From contig JAJTUQ010000001.1 of assembly GCA_021399445.1 (NCBI GenBank), forward strand, positions 5,022,001 through 5,086,000: 64,000 nucleotides of DNA, read 5' to 3'. This DNA comes from Xylogone sp. PMI_703. Taxonomy: Eukaryota > Ascomycota > Leotiomycetes. The notes under the pieces are model-generated. The model searched no databases. It saw only the letters and a program-made list of their open reading frames with translations, and had not been told where the DNA came from. Numbering within the stretch: position 1 is the first letter of the stretch; each line of letters opens with the position of its first letter. A program made the translations under genes and the position numbers. Positions 10,496-22,055 of this stretch are shown here, piece by piece.

Positions 10496-12323
10496 ATGAA
10501 TGCGGAATCCGGTGTTAAAGTCACTGCAAACGTTTTAACAAGCACTATCAACGCAGGAAGTAGTCTATTCTTCTGTAATTCATGCAAGAAGCCATTTGCA
10601 AGTGGTATGGCGTTACACTTGGCTCGTATGCTGGTTCCTAATATCAACCAGAAAGATCGCGAGACCGACACGTTCAGTATTGCTATAAACGAAGCAAACA
10701 GCAATCTCGGAGGGCTAAAGCATGTCTACCATGTAGCAAAGCGAAGATCAAGTGTGACTTTAAATCTCCCTGTTCGAAATGCGTGAAGAAGGGTACACCG
10801 TGTACTTACAATAACATCGCTCAACCAAACACAAACCAGGTCCTCACTAGACCGGGAGCAAGTGATATCAATTCCACTGATCTAGGCGTAAATGCCACAC
10901 AGGATTTCACTGAAATGATTGGCACATCCCAATCGGAAGATAATCCGATTCTACCACCGGACACTCTACCAGGTCGTCAGCAACACCAACAGCATTATGG
11001 CCCCCAAATGCAGTTCAGTGACGATCAACTCGCTTCCTCAGATGTTATATCAGTAGAAGATGGTGCAACATGCAGCAACAATCAGTTTGATTCAACTGCA
11101 GCCTCGCAACTCAACTATACAACCATGGATCTCTCAGCACATCTTAACTTTAACAGCATAAATTATGAATTACTCGAAAATGATTCTACCCATACAGATC
11201 CAAAGCTTCATCTTTATTTGAACCCTTTGACTTCCCGTGCCCTGACATCGACCTTAGCCACGCCTGCTTTAACGTCTTTACAGATGAGCTCATTTAATTC
11301 TCGGCCTCTCTTTCACTTCTTCATTGCCAGTATGCTTCGCGGTTACCCAAGTATGATGTTACAGCCGAATAACCTACCACCATTTATTCACCCTTTAGGA
11401 TATGGACGACAAGGATCGAGGGACCTATCCTTTCCCGAACCTCTAGCAATCTGCACAAGCATTGCACATATGTTTGTAGCTAGGACTGATCAATCCTCTA
11501 CGTTTATTTATCGAACTATTGAAACAGAGAGGCAGAGATTTATGGATGAAGTAAGTAAATGGTATCTTTCTCATTCATCAAGATTGTTACTCATCTAATA
11601 ATCTATTCTGCATATTGAAAACAACTAAGATTGTATAAATTAAAGATGCATTCTTTCTCCAAAGAAGATACGGTAGCGGCAGTACAGGCATTAATGATAT
11701 ATATGCTTATGCAAAATTCCGAAGGAGGGGTAAATTTCTTCATAATCGACTCAGATATGCTGGAAACTATGTTTGTACGTATACCTTGTTATTCATCTGG
11801 GAGCATAACTACGTTTTATGCGGCATCATATTAATATGTAGTACAACGCAGAAACTGTCTGCGCACTTCAGAATGCTCTGCCCAGGCTCGTTCTGCAGTA
11901 TTGATGATTCAAGCTCAGCATGGGAGGACTGGATCTTTGCAGAGTCGAGAAGAAGGTAAGAAAGCTCAAGTTCCCGTTTGCGGCACTACATTTAGCCTCT
12001 AATCTTGCTGTGTCAGAATTACATGTATGTGCTTTTTAATGGTGCTCCTCAGCTCTGGGGCTGCTGATGCAATGTCCAAATTTCAGGATGCACCCCTGCC
12101 CTGCGCAAAAGCTATGTGGGAGAGCAGAACACAACTAGCATGGGAAAATGAATACCATGGGATTGAAGGAAAATCATTTCGACTAAAGACTTTGAACGAT
12201 CTTTTCAATGCACAGAATATGGCTGCAAATGGATTATTTAACAATATCAAAGACCTTGACGAATGGAACTCCGGTATAGATGGATTCGGTATGCTCATTA
12301 ATATGGCATTGATGACCGTGTAA
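10496..12323 (+). CDS. Transcription factor with C2HC zinc finger plus Zn2Cys6 cluster
   Basis: Predicted 515-residue nuclear factor with two DNA-binding modules in tandem. Exons: 10496-10604, 10652-11550, 11646-11774, 11852-11955 and 12017-12323, exactly 516 codons. The 47 bp first intron splits the first finger; splicing restores CNSC...RHVQYC with ligands C27, C30, H43 and C47. The binuclear cluster follows at C61, C64, C71, C77, C80 and C87. After a Gln/Ser/Thr-rich linker come motifs usual for this group of fungal regulators, DEMHSFSKEDTVAAVQAL and SAWEDWIFAESRRRI. The ATG at 10496 is the first in-frame ATG. It lies 660 bp upstream of a reductase gene, with two similar palindromic elements in the gap, so it may control that gene. 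Confidence 0.88.
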
Positions 12324-12655
12324 AGATACAAGAATTTTATCAAAACTATATCATATACAAGTCACCGATATACTCACATGCCACAATGCTTTTTAGAACG
12401 CAAGATACAAAACAAAGATCCCCTTATGACTCGGTAGTAAAACCAGAGAATACTAGCCATCAAGCCGCTCAACCTCTTTTCTGCTTTACCTCGCGTTACT
12501 TAGGGTCACCCTAGAGAAATATAGGTTCTCTATCCTATCAGCAACAGCGCTAAATCAACCTGGCATCGATGATGGATGTCACAATCAAACAAAATGTAAC
12601 ACCATCTAAAGTAAATTCCAAAGCCCCGGAACGTATTTCATAATAATGCACAGTA

Positions 12656-12674
12656 TCGGCCAATCTTGCCAGCA
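12656..12674. promoter_or_regulatory. Repeated promoter element, copy 1
   Basis: tcggccaatcttgccagca differs at two positions from the element 53 bases downstream. It contains CGG, a CCAAT box and an imperfect CCA half-site. A regulatory role is inferred from repetition and position. Confidence 0.4.
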
Positions 12675-12708
12675 GTGGCAATATTATAGCTCATACGGCT
12701 AAGAGGTC

Positions 12709-12727
12709 TCGGCCAATTTTGCCGGCA
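12709..12727. promoter_or_regulatory. Repeated promoter element, copy 2 (CGG-N9-CCG)
   Basis: tcggccaattttgccggca is an inverted repeat CGGC-N7-GCCG, that is CGG and CCG nine bases apart, with an embedded CCAAT. It sits about 260 bp upstream of the reductase start and downstream of a Zn2Cys6-type gene, which makes it a candidate binding site. Confidence 0.45.
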
Positions 12728-12984
12728 AGCAAAACAACTCCTAAGGAGACGAGTAAACGCTCAATATTGCATCAAAACTATGATATGCAAATTCAATAAT
12801 CACATAACTAAAATATTCCATCTACCGCTATTTTGAAGTTACCACTTGGGACTGAGTTAGAGCCGGCGAAACCTGCCGCTTAAGAGAATAGTATATTAAC
12901 TCACAAATATCTCCTAATACAACATCATCCACAATATCATCTGTTAATAAGTAAACATCTCTAGCTGAAATTACTTCGTAAAAC

Positions 12985-14105
12985 ATGTCTAAAGAGCCAG
13001 ACAACATAGCAGCAGTTTTGCACGCTCTTGGAGCTCCTCTTACGGTTGAAACCCGCCCAATCTCAACTCCAGGTGCAGGCGAAATCCTAGTACGCAACCA
13101 CGCTATTGCTATCAATCCAATTGATTGGAAAAGGCAGGCTTTGGGATTCTTAGTTTCGTCGTATCCCCTTATTCTGGGAAGCGGTATGTCGGTCTTGTAT
13201 TACGGAAGCGCACAAGATCCAATCGCTAATATTTTTTCAATTATCTTTAAGATATAAGCGGCGAAGTTGTTGCTGTTGGGCCATCAGTAACCACCTTCAA
13301 GCCAGGGGACAGGGTCTTTTCATGGGCTCATTCTTTCCATTCGAAAAGCGATGACAATGCGGGATTCCAAACATACACGGTTGTTAAAGCTTTGGCGTCA
13401 GGGAGATTACCAGATAATTTAACTTATGAACAAGGAACTCTTCTCCTCAGAATGGGACCTGCAAGCGTTGTTTTATTCCATGATCTTGAATTCCCTCTAC
13501 CAACATCATTGAACCCGGCCGCAGAACAGCCATCATCAATACTCATCTGGGGCGGTGCAACAGCCAACGGAACGATGATGGTTCAACTTGCTCGTTTCAT
13601 TGGTCTGACCGTGTTTGCCACTGCGAGCAAAGCTAATCATGAATATGTGAAGTCACTTGGGGCAACTGATGTCTTTGACTACCACTCCCCATCAGTGGTG
13701 GAGGATATTGTTGGTGCTTCCAATAAGGCAGGGAAACCGATCCATTACGCTGTTGACATAATTGCCGAATTACCTTCACTCGGAGCTACTGCTGAGATCC
13801 TGTTGAAATCCGGTGGAAGTGGGAGCAAATTAGCTCATCTCCTTCCCTGGCCGCAGAATGAGCCGAAGCCTAACGGCCTCACTCTGTCAGCCGTAACGGG
13901 TCCCAGACTTTTCGATGACAGGAAGGATATTGCAAATTGGCTTTATGGCGATGGCTTTCTCGTCTCAGCGGTGGACAAGGGAATTATAGTCCCTAGTCCG
14001 AGGATTCAAGTTGTCAAGGGTGGAATTAATGCTCTGCAGACGGGATTGGATATCGCCAAGAAGGGTGTCAGCGCGACAAGGGTGGTGGTAACTCTTGATG
14101 GCTAG
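12985..14105 (+). CDS. Medium-chain reductase, quinone oxidoreductase / ToxD-LovC-like
   Basis: Predicted 350-residue NADPH-dependent medium-chain dehydrogenase/reductase. Exons are 12985-13183 and 13252-14105, joined across a 68 bp intron so that LILGSDISGEVVAVGP is restored. The N-terminal GroES-like domain includes INPIDWKRQ; the Rossmann part has ILIWGGATANGTMMVQLAR. The Cys/His ligands of catalytic zinc seen in classical alcohol dehydrogenases are absent, which fits zinc-free enoyl or quinone reductases such as LovC and ToxD. Such enzymes act in trans in polyketide pathways or reduce alkenals, but no polyketide synthase is present here. It lies directly downstream of a transcription factor in the same orientation. 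Confidence 0.88.
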
Positions 14106-14658
14106 ATTTCATCCCAAGACAAATATCCCAACACTCCTGGCCGTAGTTTCAAGAAATTGATAATATACCTTGCCATCCGTTTGCGTTTCCAATGAGATAG
14201 AATGAGGGGGACTAGTTCACCTACCGAGAGGAAAGGTTATATAAACATCTGCTGAGCTATACTCGGACAACGCACCACTCACTGTTTTGTATCTCGGGGT
14301 ATCTTCAAAGCTAGACCGAAGAAAATTAATCATCTATCACACAGTCCAAACAAATTATCGGGTTATACAGTCCGTTTGAATGACAAGATGCGAGATTGAT
14401 GTATTCACTTGGAGAGAATTTGATATATCCATTGATTGAAACATTCCGGCGCCTCACCGATATTGCCAAAGGAACTTTTATACATTTGAAGTGTGTGAGC
14501 CCGCATCAGGTATTAAATGATCGCCCGCGTCCCTCTCTATCGCTATCGAAAATTATTGAGACCCCACGTCCATGCGTCAACCCAATTGCAGTTTCGCTGG
14601 CCTTCCGACATGAAATTCCACTTATTTGCTCCCCATTCTTCTCCTGTATAATATAACA
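14106..14658. other. Intergenic region between convergent genes
   Basis: 3' flanks of the reductase (+) and Sec61 gamma (-). A short plus-strand frame from 14396 has no family features. Nothing else seen. Confidence 0.5.
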
Positions 14659-14993
14659 CTACGCACCTCCCACGAGCACTTGGTTGAGGGGAATATGGAC
14701 TGCACAAAGTTATTAATTGCCGAAAAGCCAATCGAGCAAGGGGAATCCATACTGAGCTTCACAATGAAACCGACAGCACCCATGACAAGGAAGCCAACAC
14801 CGACGGCCTGTGAGATCTTGGTAAACTCTGCACGGTCGGCTTTAATTGAATGAGGAATATTAGCACGATGGCCTCAATGAATTGTACGATTCTTGTCAAA
14901 AGACTCACGTTTCTGACACCTGTTCACGAATTGCATACCATCTCGCAGAAACTCGCGTGGTACATCAAGCAATACTTGCACTTGGTCTGCCAT
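14659..14993 (-). CDS. SSS1: Protein translocase subunit Sec61 gamma
   Basis: A 70-residue essential tail-anchored subunit of the endoplasmic reticulum Sec61 translocon. Three short exons on the minus strand, 14909-14993, 14753-14839 and 14659-14699, with introns of 69 and 53 bp, give 71 codons. The product starts MADQVQ and has the amphipathic segment VPREFLRDGMQFVNRC, the conserved KPDRAEFTKISQAVGVGF, a single C-terminal membrane span (LVMGAVGFIVKLIHIPL) and the invariant ending VLVGGA. Family length and motif order match exactly. It is a housekeeping gene set among accessory genes. The stop overlaps no neighbour. Confidence 0.96.
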
Positions 14994-15621
14994 TGTAAAT
15001 AATTAGGGATATGCGGTTCGAAAGGATTATCGTGTCTGTGATGTGGAGGAATGGCGAAGGAATCTTGTCGATAATGGGAGGATTTAATGTTGTTCGGGGT
15101 CGCGAAGCTGCCACCTTTCCCCAAAATTGTTCTAGAGCACAGACCACGCTGCGAGTTACATTGACAAGCTAATCCCAAATCGGAAACCAAACTCCACACT
15201 TTCATAATTTTGTGAATCGACCACGTGAGGGCATGTAAGCTAAACCTAATAAGGACAGAAACGTATATCTAACCACTACGGTAGATAGAAGCTATGATTT
15301 TCAGTGAGTGTGGCAGGTTACTAATACGAAATTTTATTATATCTATATATATATATATATATATATATATCATATTCCGTTTAAGTGATTGCCAATCTTG
15401 AAACATTACTTGCAACAAGCTCACATTATCAGTAAGTCTTCGGGAACATAGGCGCATAAGTATACGAGAAATCAACCACGCCCACAATATCATACACAGA
15501 AAGGAAGGCGGAAGAAATGACCCTACAGAATTGGAAACTAAGGTTAATTATCCCGTGTGCCATGAAGCATTGTCTATATCCAAACTGGAAAGCTACAGCC
15601 TGATTCTGGCTTCCCTATTAA
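14994..15621. other. Intergenic region with Sec61 gamma promoter
   Basis: 5' flank of Sec61 gamma and 3' flank of the secreted hydrolase. Apart from an AT microsatellite nothing is recognisable. Confidence 0.5.
15345..15370. repeat. (AT)n microsatellite
   Basis: An uninterrupted run of alternating A and T of about two dozen bases, preceded by a degenerate tatatct segment. Simple sequence only. Confidence 0.9.
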
Positions 15622-16734
15622 CTAAAAGCCGATACCAGCTAACCAGTCATGTGCCCTTTCGAAGGCCTGTTGCGCCGAATAATGCAGATTAAAGCAATGG
15701 CCTGTATTGGGGATACTAGTATAGTTTGAAGTGGTAGCATTTGGGAATAGCGACAGGGAGCTGCTTGAGAAAGCATTGCAGTCAGCTGGTCCCAGAAGCG
15801 TGGTGCCGGGGCCACAGAAACACTCGTCATGCTCACCGTTCAAAATCAAGACCTTCCCCGTGAAATCTGGTGCTGTGCCGATTGTGTCCGTAGCCGTCAG
15901 CATTTCACCCACACTAACGGTATCCATATGGGACCAGTCATGTCGCAACAAATCCAGATTGAAATCTGCAGCAGGCCCGTAAAAGAACGTGTCCTGACGA
16001 CCAAGCTCGCTTGAGGTAACCAGGTATCCATCAGCAAGACTGTCATACTTGCTGCTAAACTCCCAGGCTGTAAACAAGTCACTTGTTAGGATTCCAGCTA
16101 TTGCTTGGCTTAGGGCATTTGAAAACCCTGTAAGGATGAAAGTGCTGAGTTCGGATGGGTATTTGCGGAGGTACTGATTTGCAACCATGGAGCCGTACGA
16201 GTGGCCAACATAGATAATATCATTAACTGGTGCTGGCAGTATCTTCTCTGCTCGAATTTTAGAAACCAATCCATGAATCACCTCCACTTGGATGGAGGCT
16301 TGTATGACGAGCAAAGGGTCTGGATGGCTGGAGATCCCGTAGCCAAGCCGGTCGATGGCTAAAGTTGAATAACCCTGCCTGCTAGCATAGTCAACCCAAG
16401 AGTATGCTGTGCGATTGAAGCTCAGTCCAGTCCAGTAAGTTCTGTTGTATGTGATGCCATGCACGAGTAGTTGCAATGATTGAGCTCGCTCGGCAACAGA
16501 GGTGTCGGGCTGACAGTATGTGGCTCCGATTTCATATGTCTCCTTAACTGTGTGATTCAAGGGGCTGTTTTCAGCAGTTAAAGTTATCGCAGTGATGTTT
16601 GTCATATCAGGGATTGAACGGATGTCTCGGGTTGTGGCCGAAATGGTTACAGGAATGAGGAGTTCTGAGCATCGTAACGAGAGGACCGTATCTGCACTCA
16701 GCAGTATGAGTGCGAGAGTTGTTTTCATCATCAT
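15622..16734 (-). CDS. Secreted alpha/beta hydrolase
   Basis: An intronless 370-residue gene beginning MMMKTT. A hydrophobic N-terminal stretch (about residues 5-20) is a good signal peptide. The alpha/beta-hydrolase fold shows an oxyanion-type HG (residues 92-93), nucleophile elbow GHSYG with Ser179, acid Asp303 in LNGEHDE and His346 in IPNTGHCF. Several N-x-S/T sites and paired cysteines fit an extracellular glycoprotein. The acyl or epoxide substrate cannot be told. Similar fungal hydrolases are secreted esterases or lipase-like enzymes. The nearest neighbour is Sec61 gamma on the same strand, with no evident functional tie. Confidence 0.87.
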   Translation of the reverse strand: MMMKTTLALILLSADTVLSLRCSELLIPVTISATTRDIRSIPDMTNITAITLTAENSPLNHTVKETYEIGATYCQPDTSVAERAQSLQLLVHGITYNRTYWTGLSFNRTAYSWVDYASRQGYSTLAIDRLGYGISSHPDPLLVIQASIQVEVIHGLVSKIRAEKILPAPVNDIIYVGHSYGSMVANQYLRKYPSELSTFILTGFSNALSQAIAGILTSDLFTAWEFSSKYDSLADGYLVTSSELGRQDTFFYGPAADFNLDLLRHDWSHMDTVSVGEMLTATDTIGTAPDFTGKVLILNGEHDECFCGPGTTLLGPADCNAFSSSSLSLFPNATTSNYTSIPNTGHCFNLHYSAQQAFERAHDWLAGIGF

Positions 16735-19063
16735 CGCCGGGTAAATAATTGACGTGTGAGAAGTGTGATTAGTGTTAAAAGCGTAACGATGCTAAAGTAT
16801 TTATATTCCCACATTACTTCTATCAAATATCTGGTGACCAGGTTGAGTATTATTTATCAGCTTTCGAAAATGAAAGTAATATCGCATGTGGATCTGAGAA
16901 GCATTGACGAGTAAGTGACGGAGAAATTAGAAACGTAACCCTCCTCCTGAATATGCCTATATTGGGGCGATATAATGCCTTGAGTTGGGGGTAATATCTC
17001 ACCTGGTACTACCTGTCAGATGAAACCATGTTACTTGTGGGACCTCCACCTCAGATAGTATCTCGGTACATAATAACTCTGATCGCCGGGAATTAGTTGA
17101 GCAAAGTAAATGAGGCTATTTACAGAGCGATTTGGAAAAGATGGCATAGAATATGCATGCACCAAAGAAAAGGGCGAGCTATCGCTGAATTCGTGATAAT
17201 GCATGTGTTATAGGGTTTAAAGATTCCATGCCTATTGGAGATCTCTTTATACACTAGAAAGATCACCACATACGTGTACCTCTGAAAATACTTCATACAA
17301 TTGTCAAAGATTATGAGCACTGAGATGAAGTGCTCTGTGGTGCATTATCTGGTCCACTGGTGCAGTTTCCAAGCTAATTTACCATTGAACACTGAGAGTT
17401 CAATAACATATAACGAATAATTGGGTATATTTTGAGGATTAGGTAAACGAGGGCAAGACACTTGTTCCTTTCAATGGCCAGCCATTCCCCATTCTCAAGG
17501 CTCTAGTTGACGTTGACCAGTAGCATGTGAAACTACCACTTCAGTCACATCTATACTAGTGCCCAAGTCTGAGCTTCCTGAGCTTCCTGAGCTATTAATT
17601 GCCCTGATACTTTACTCGTTTTCTAGCCTTTCAAGCCCATGAGCAATAATTCGTTTGCTTCTGTTGAATCATATCACCCTAGGCATCCAGCCAATCCTTT
17701 TGTACATAGTTCTTCCTGTACGCTCAATACTCTCACACTTTGCCCATTAGCATGGCCACAAATGATATTATCCTGCGTCAACTTCTCCAAATTAAGGTTT
17801 TTACGAAAACAAAACGTTTAACCAGTAGCAACACCTAGTTACCCTAGGGACAATTAGTGAATAGTTATATTTCTCTGAAAACACCCTTTAATTTAGAGGA
17901 ATAAGGTGTTAATTCAGAAAGAATTAACCTAGGTTAACAGCATGCGTACTCTTTAAACAAGCTAAGCCACAAACCTGAAAGTCAAAGTAGCAGTAGCAGT
18001 ATGAAGTACAGGGTAATCTCATGATGTGAATTCAAAACGATCTATATGTAAACTTCCTGGGAAGGACGCCTACGATGCCAAGTACATTGAGACAATCTCG
18101 GGCTCGGAGGATAATGCATTTCCATGTCTGTCCGAATAAGGGAAAAGTCCGGCCCCAACTTTAGCGTCCCCCAGCCCCACCAGTACCAACTTTTCCTGGG
18201 TAGATACAAAGGAGATCCAATTCTATTGAATTTTAGTAGCATCCGCGGAGATATGACAGGGGAGAAATGGTGATTAATTATTCACTGAGCCAAGATAGCT
18301 AAAATAGCCGCAGCCCTCATGAGGCGATCCAGTTTTTCTACGAATATGGTCTATCTGACGTAGGAAATTGCCCTGAAAGGTCAACACTACATATTATACT
18401 TAACTTGTTAAATGCAAAGCAGTGAATAGCAGCAGAAGTTTAGTTAGCCCTATCAGAGTTTCACTACAAACGCATATTCATGGTTAAGCGATATCTCCCT
18501 CGAATGAATTCGTTCTATGATGTTCCCATCTTGGGGATGTTCCCTGTATAACACACGAAACATACAGAAGCTGGAGAGAGTTGCACAGGGTGGCGAAGTT
18601 GAAGCTCTCATAGTCACGAACCGGATTAGGACATTGCCGGTTTCCACTTTGGTATACATGTAAAGTGGTTCTGGATCCATTACTACCATGGTTAGCAAAA
18701 TTCAAACCCAATCAGCAGGGATTACCTAAATCTGGGTAATTATCAAGGATTCGCTAAAAGTGCGTAAGCTCAACTGATTAGTTTGTCAACTTTCTCAATG
18801 ATTCAATAGGACACCAATCGATAGCAAGGTGTCGGGGTTTATGCAGCGATCCGGAGTTTATCTAATAGTTGGTAGTTCTCTCATGAGCCCGGAGTTTAGA
18901 AGTTTCAGGTGGTTGCTCAGACTTAATGAACGTTATAATAACTCTGGAGAGGAGGTAGCAAACTGAACGAATTTCAAGCTACAACTTGAATCATAGGATA
19001 CGCAATATAAACACAGCGGAAATCCCCCCCTTTCAATTGAAGAACTTGGAAATCTAATTAAAC
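16735..19063. other. Long intergenic region
   Basis: 2.3 kb without a supported gene. Two overlapping minus-strand frames around 18453-18711 are 75-81 codons but show no domain or partner exon. A short tandem repeat of cttcctgag lies near 17575-17590. Three copies of a CGGAGTTTA-like element sit at 18833-18898, upstream of the SDR gene. Confidence 0.5.
18833..18898. promoter_or_regulatory. Three direct CGG(A/G)GTTTA repeats upstream of SDR
   Basis: The ten-base block ccggagttta occurs at 18851-18860 and again at 18889-18898; a variant cggggttta is at 18833-18841. They lie 165-230 bp upstream of the SDR start. CGG cores suggest a zinc-cluster factor, but this is inference. Confidence 0.35.
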
Positions 19064-19853
19064 ATGTCTAGCAAAAAGATAGTTTTAATTACAGGTAAAA
19101 ACCTTGCTCTGTGTTTCCTTACTCTTCTAATTAGTTGCAGGGGGAAATTCTGGGATTGGATATGCAACTGCCGCATCGTTGATTGCATCACCCACATATC
19201 ACGTAATCATTGGCTCTCGATCACCGGAAAAGGGTCAAACGGCCCTAAAATCCCTGTCTGCTGGTGCTAAAGGATCAATCTCTCTCGCACAGCTGGATGT
19301 TACAGATTCAGCTTCCATTTCAGCTGCTGTATCAACAGTAGAAAAAGAGCACGGACGTCTTGATGTACTTATCAATAATGCGGCTATTGGACCAACGACT
19401 CCTTCATTAGCAGTGGATTTGCTGCGCGAGACTCTCGAAAGCAATGTTCTCGGAGTGGCTGCTATGACAGAGGCTTTTGTGCCTCTTCTGCGCAAATCTT
19501 CCGATCCGCGCATCATTCATGTATCGAGTGGAGTAGGCTCAGTGACCCTCAGGGCTGGTAGTTTGGAACCAGGAGCTCAGCACTTCCCCCCGTTTTATGC
19601 ATATAGTATCAGCAAAGCGGCACTGAATATGATGGCTCTCTGTCATATGGAATTGTATAAAGACCAGATCAAGGTTATTGCCCTCAGCCCTGGATACGTG
19701 GCAACTAATTTAGGTGGCAACCCCGAAGCGATGAAGCAGTCGGGAGCCGGAGATCCTGCAGATACTGGCAAGTTCATACATTCAGTGGTCGAAGGAAAGC
19801 GAGATGCGGATTGGAGCAAGTTGATCAAGGAGGAAGGCTATTACCCGTGGTAA
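19064..19853 (+). CDS. Short-chain dehydrogenase/reductase (classical SDR)
   Basis: Predicted 247-residue NAD(P)-dependent oxidoreductase. Exon 1 (19064-19094) encodes MSSKKIVLIT; a 46 bp intron follows and exon 2 (19141-19853) restores the cofactor loop TGGNSGIGYATA. Further motifs are LDVLINNAA, the active-site Ser in IIHVSSGVGSV and the catalytic YSISK; ALSPGYVATNLGG follows. The length is normal for classical SDRs. It is 480 bp upstream of the transporter gene on the same strand. Together with that transporter and the oxygenase it may form a small metabolic group. The substrate is unknown. Confidence 0.9.
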
Positions 19854-20336
19854 ACGGATAATCTTCTATAGAGTCATTAGACGTTCCACTTTATATGAGA
19901 AATTAAATTTCAAGTTTATCTATGAACCCCGATTTTGGCATGTTGCCTCTCTTGCGGCAATTGCCTTTCCTATTTTGGTTTATTCAGGTAGCCTCCAACT
20001 TTAGCGCGCTTCAACGGTGAAAACTTATGTTCTCTCACCAAATCCCCAAGTTTAGCCCAAGCATTCCGATACCACAAACCCATTGGCCTCTCGGGATCAA
20101 TCCGAAGGTGGCACTAAGCCATATCGTCCATCTCTCTTGGTCAATAATGCCAGCATCACAGAGATCGGGGTCAAGGAGGTTATTATCATTAATTCGGAAG
20201 TATTATGACTCTTACCGCCACAGCTATTTCCACTTTTAAGCAGACTCAGTTTGACAGCGGCCTGTTATAAAATTTCTTTATCAAGACCATTGCTCTCGCG
20301 CTGTGCTGTACAATCGGGCAGTCCTAATCAGCTATC
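19854..20336. other. Intergenic region
   Basis: Tail of the SDR transcript and promoter of the MFS gene. No gene or structured repeat seen. Confidence 0.5.
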
Positions 20337-21889
20337 ATGTCATCCGCAATTGAGCCTTCAACCGAAGGTAACACAAGCGATGTCGAACAGTTCCAGCTCA
20401 CACACACTGCAAACCACAGGCCAGATACCCGAGTTGATGTCAACAGCACTACCCCTCATATAGTTCTCGAATCTGAACCTCACAAATGGTAGGGGGCTAA
20501 ATCTGATAACACATCTGCTTTATATAACCCTTTCCACTAAATCTCAACATATCTTATTAATGGTCCCCTTTTACTAATTGTTTACATAGGCAACCTGTCG
20601 TTATCACTGCATCTGCTTTTACCATCGTGTTCACCTGCTGTGGTATCAACTTTGCCTTTGGTGTATTTCAGGCCTTATACGAAACCATGTCTCACGAGCC
20701 TAATAACCCATTCACAGGCGCAAGTCCCGCTCTGATAGATCTCATCGGTACTATATCCATCTCGCTAATGACCATCGGTGCCCCTTTCTCTGTTGCCTGG
20801 GCCAAACGTTTTTCTCCTCGTTCGGTCTCATTGGTGGGTGGTTTGATCTTCGGAGTCGCCCAGATTCTGGCCAGCTTCGGAACACGACTATGGCATTTTG
20901 AGCTCACTCAAGGAGTACTTTTAGGGGTTGGAACTTGTATGCCTTACATGGCTGCTGTGACAGTAGCACCCACTTGGTTTTCTGCCCGTCGGGGCCTAGC
21001 CATGGGCATCATTTTGGCTGGAACTGGCGTGGGGGGTCTTGTCTGGGCGCCTGCTTTAAAGGCTCTCATCAACAGCATCGGATACCGTGATACCTTACGG
21101 CTGAGTGGTGCACTATCATTTGCTCTTATTCTTATTTCCAGTACTCCAATGACATGGGAAGCACAAAGCCAGGCTCGCATCAATGCAGAGAACGCGCTCC
21201 AGACCTCTCGCATCCGCGGCATCTTTGTGGTGCCGCTTGTCGACTGGCGTGTAGCGAAGACGAGGAAATTTGTGGCTCAGGGTCTTGGTGCGATCTTTCA
21301 AGCTGCAGCTTATTATACGCCGGTATTTTTCTTTGCTTCATACGCAAGTACTCTTGGCTATAGCAATACTGCTGGAGCCAATTTTATTGCACTGAGTAAT
21401 GCCTGTAATGCCATTGGCAAAATCGTGATAGGGTTTTTTGCTGACCGTATGGGGCGCCTCAACACCATGTTCTTGACTACATTTCTGAGCGCGGTTATCG
21501 CCATTGCCTTCTGGTTGCCGTCTACCATGTATGGCACTACCAATGACTCACGAGGACTCTTCATTGCTTTTACTATTTGCTACGGTCTTTTTGCTAGCGC
21601 CTACGTCTCCCTATTTCCTGCAAGCCTTGTCGAGATTTTCGGCGTCCAGAACTTTGCTTCGGTCAACGGCGTTCTTTACATGATTCGTGGCATGGCAACT
21701 CTTGTTGGCACTCCTGTTGCAGGTGCGCTTATCCGTACGAAAGATGGCACCACCTTGCCTAGGGGTTACATCAATATGTCAGTGCTAGTCAGCGTACTTC
21801 TGTTCGCTGCTACTGCATCTGTGCTTTGGGTCCGTTTCGAAGCTATGATAGGCTCAGATGGGAAGCTGAACCGTAGATGGAAACAATAA
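20337..21889 (+). CDS. MFS transporter, monocarboxylate permease-like
   Basis: Predicted 483-residue plasma-membrane transporter of the fungal monocarboxylate porter group. Exon 1 (20337-20488) encodes a hydrophilic cytosolic N-terminus; after a 101 bp intron exon 2 (20590-21889) gives the membrane body. About twelve hydrophobic segments are visible, starting with VVITASAFTIVFTCCGINFAFGVFQ split by the usual GxxFAFGVFQ signature. Later features are LLGVGTCMPYMAAVTVAPTW, GLAMGIILAGTGVGG, and GKIVIGFFADRMGR between the two halves. It may carry a carboxylate or a secondary metabolite. It lies between the SDR and the 2OG oxygenase, convergent with the latter. Confidence 0.88.
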
Positions 21890-22055
21890 TATCATACTCA
21901 AGAAAATCTGAATGATAATAACTACAATTTGATAACATTTTGCAACAGGACTCAAAATCGTCCAGAAGCAAGGTCATTCTCGTAGTTGCTGAGATAAGGA
22001 GAAAGACGAGTACGGAAGCATATTGAGGCCAATCGTCCCAAATCCCAATCGTCCT

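Larger units (their letters stand above)
12324..12984. other. Intergenic region upstream of reductase
   Basis: 660 bp without a gene. It carries two near-identical 19-base elements, annotated separately. Confidence 0.55.

Noticed and set aside
18453..18711. Two overlapping minus-strand frames of 75-81 codons
   Set aside because: No domain, signal peptide or in-phase upstream exon; two competing frames over the same bases suggest chance.
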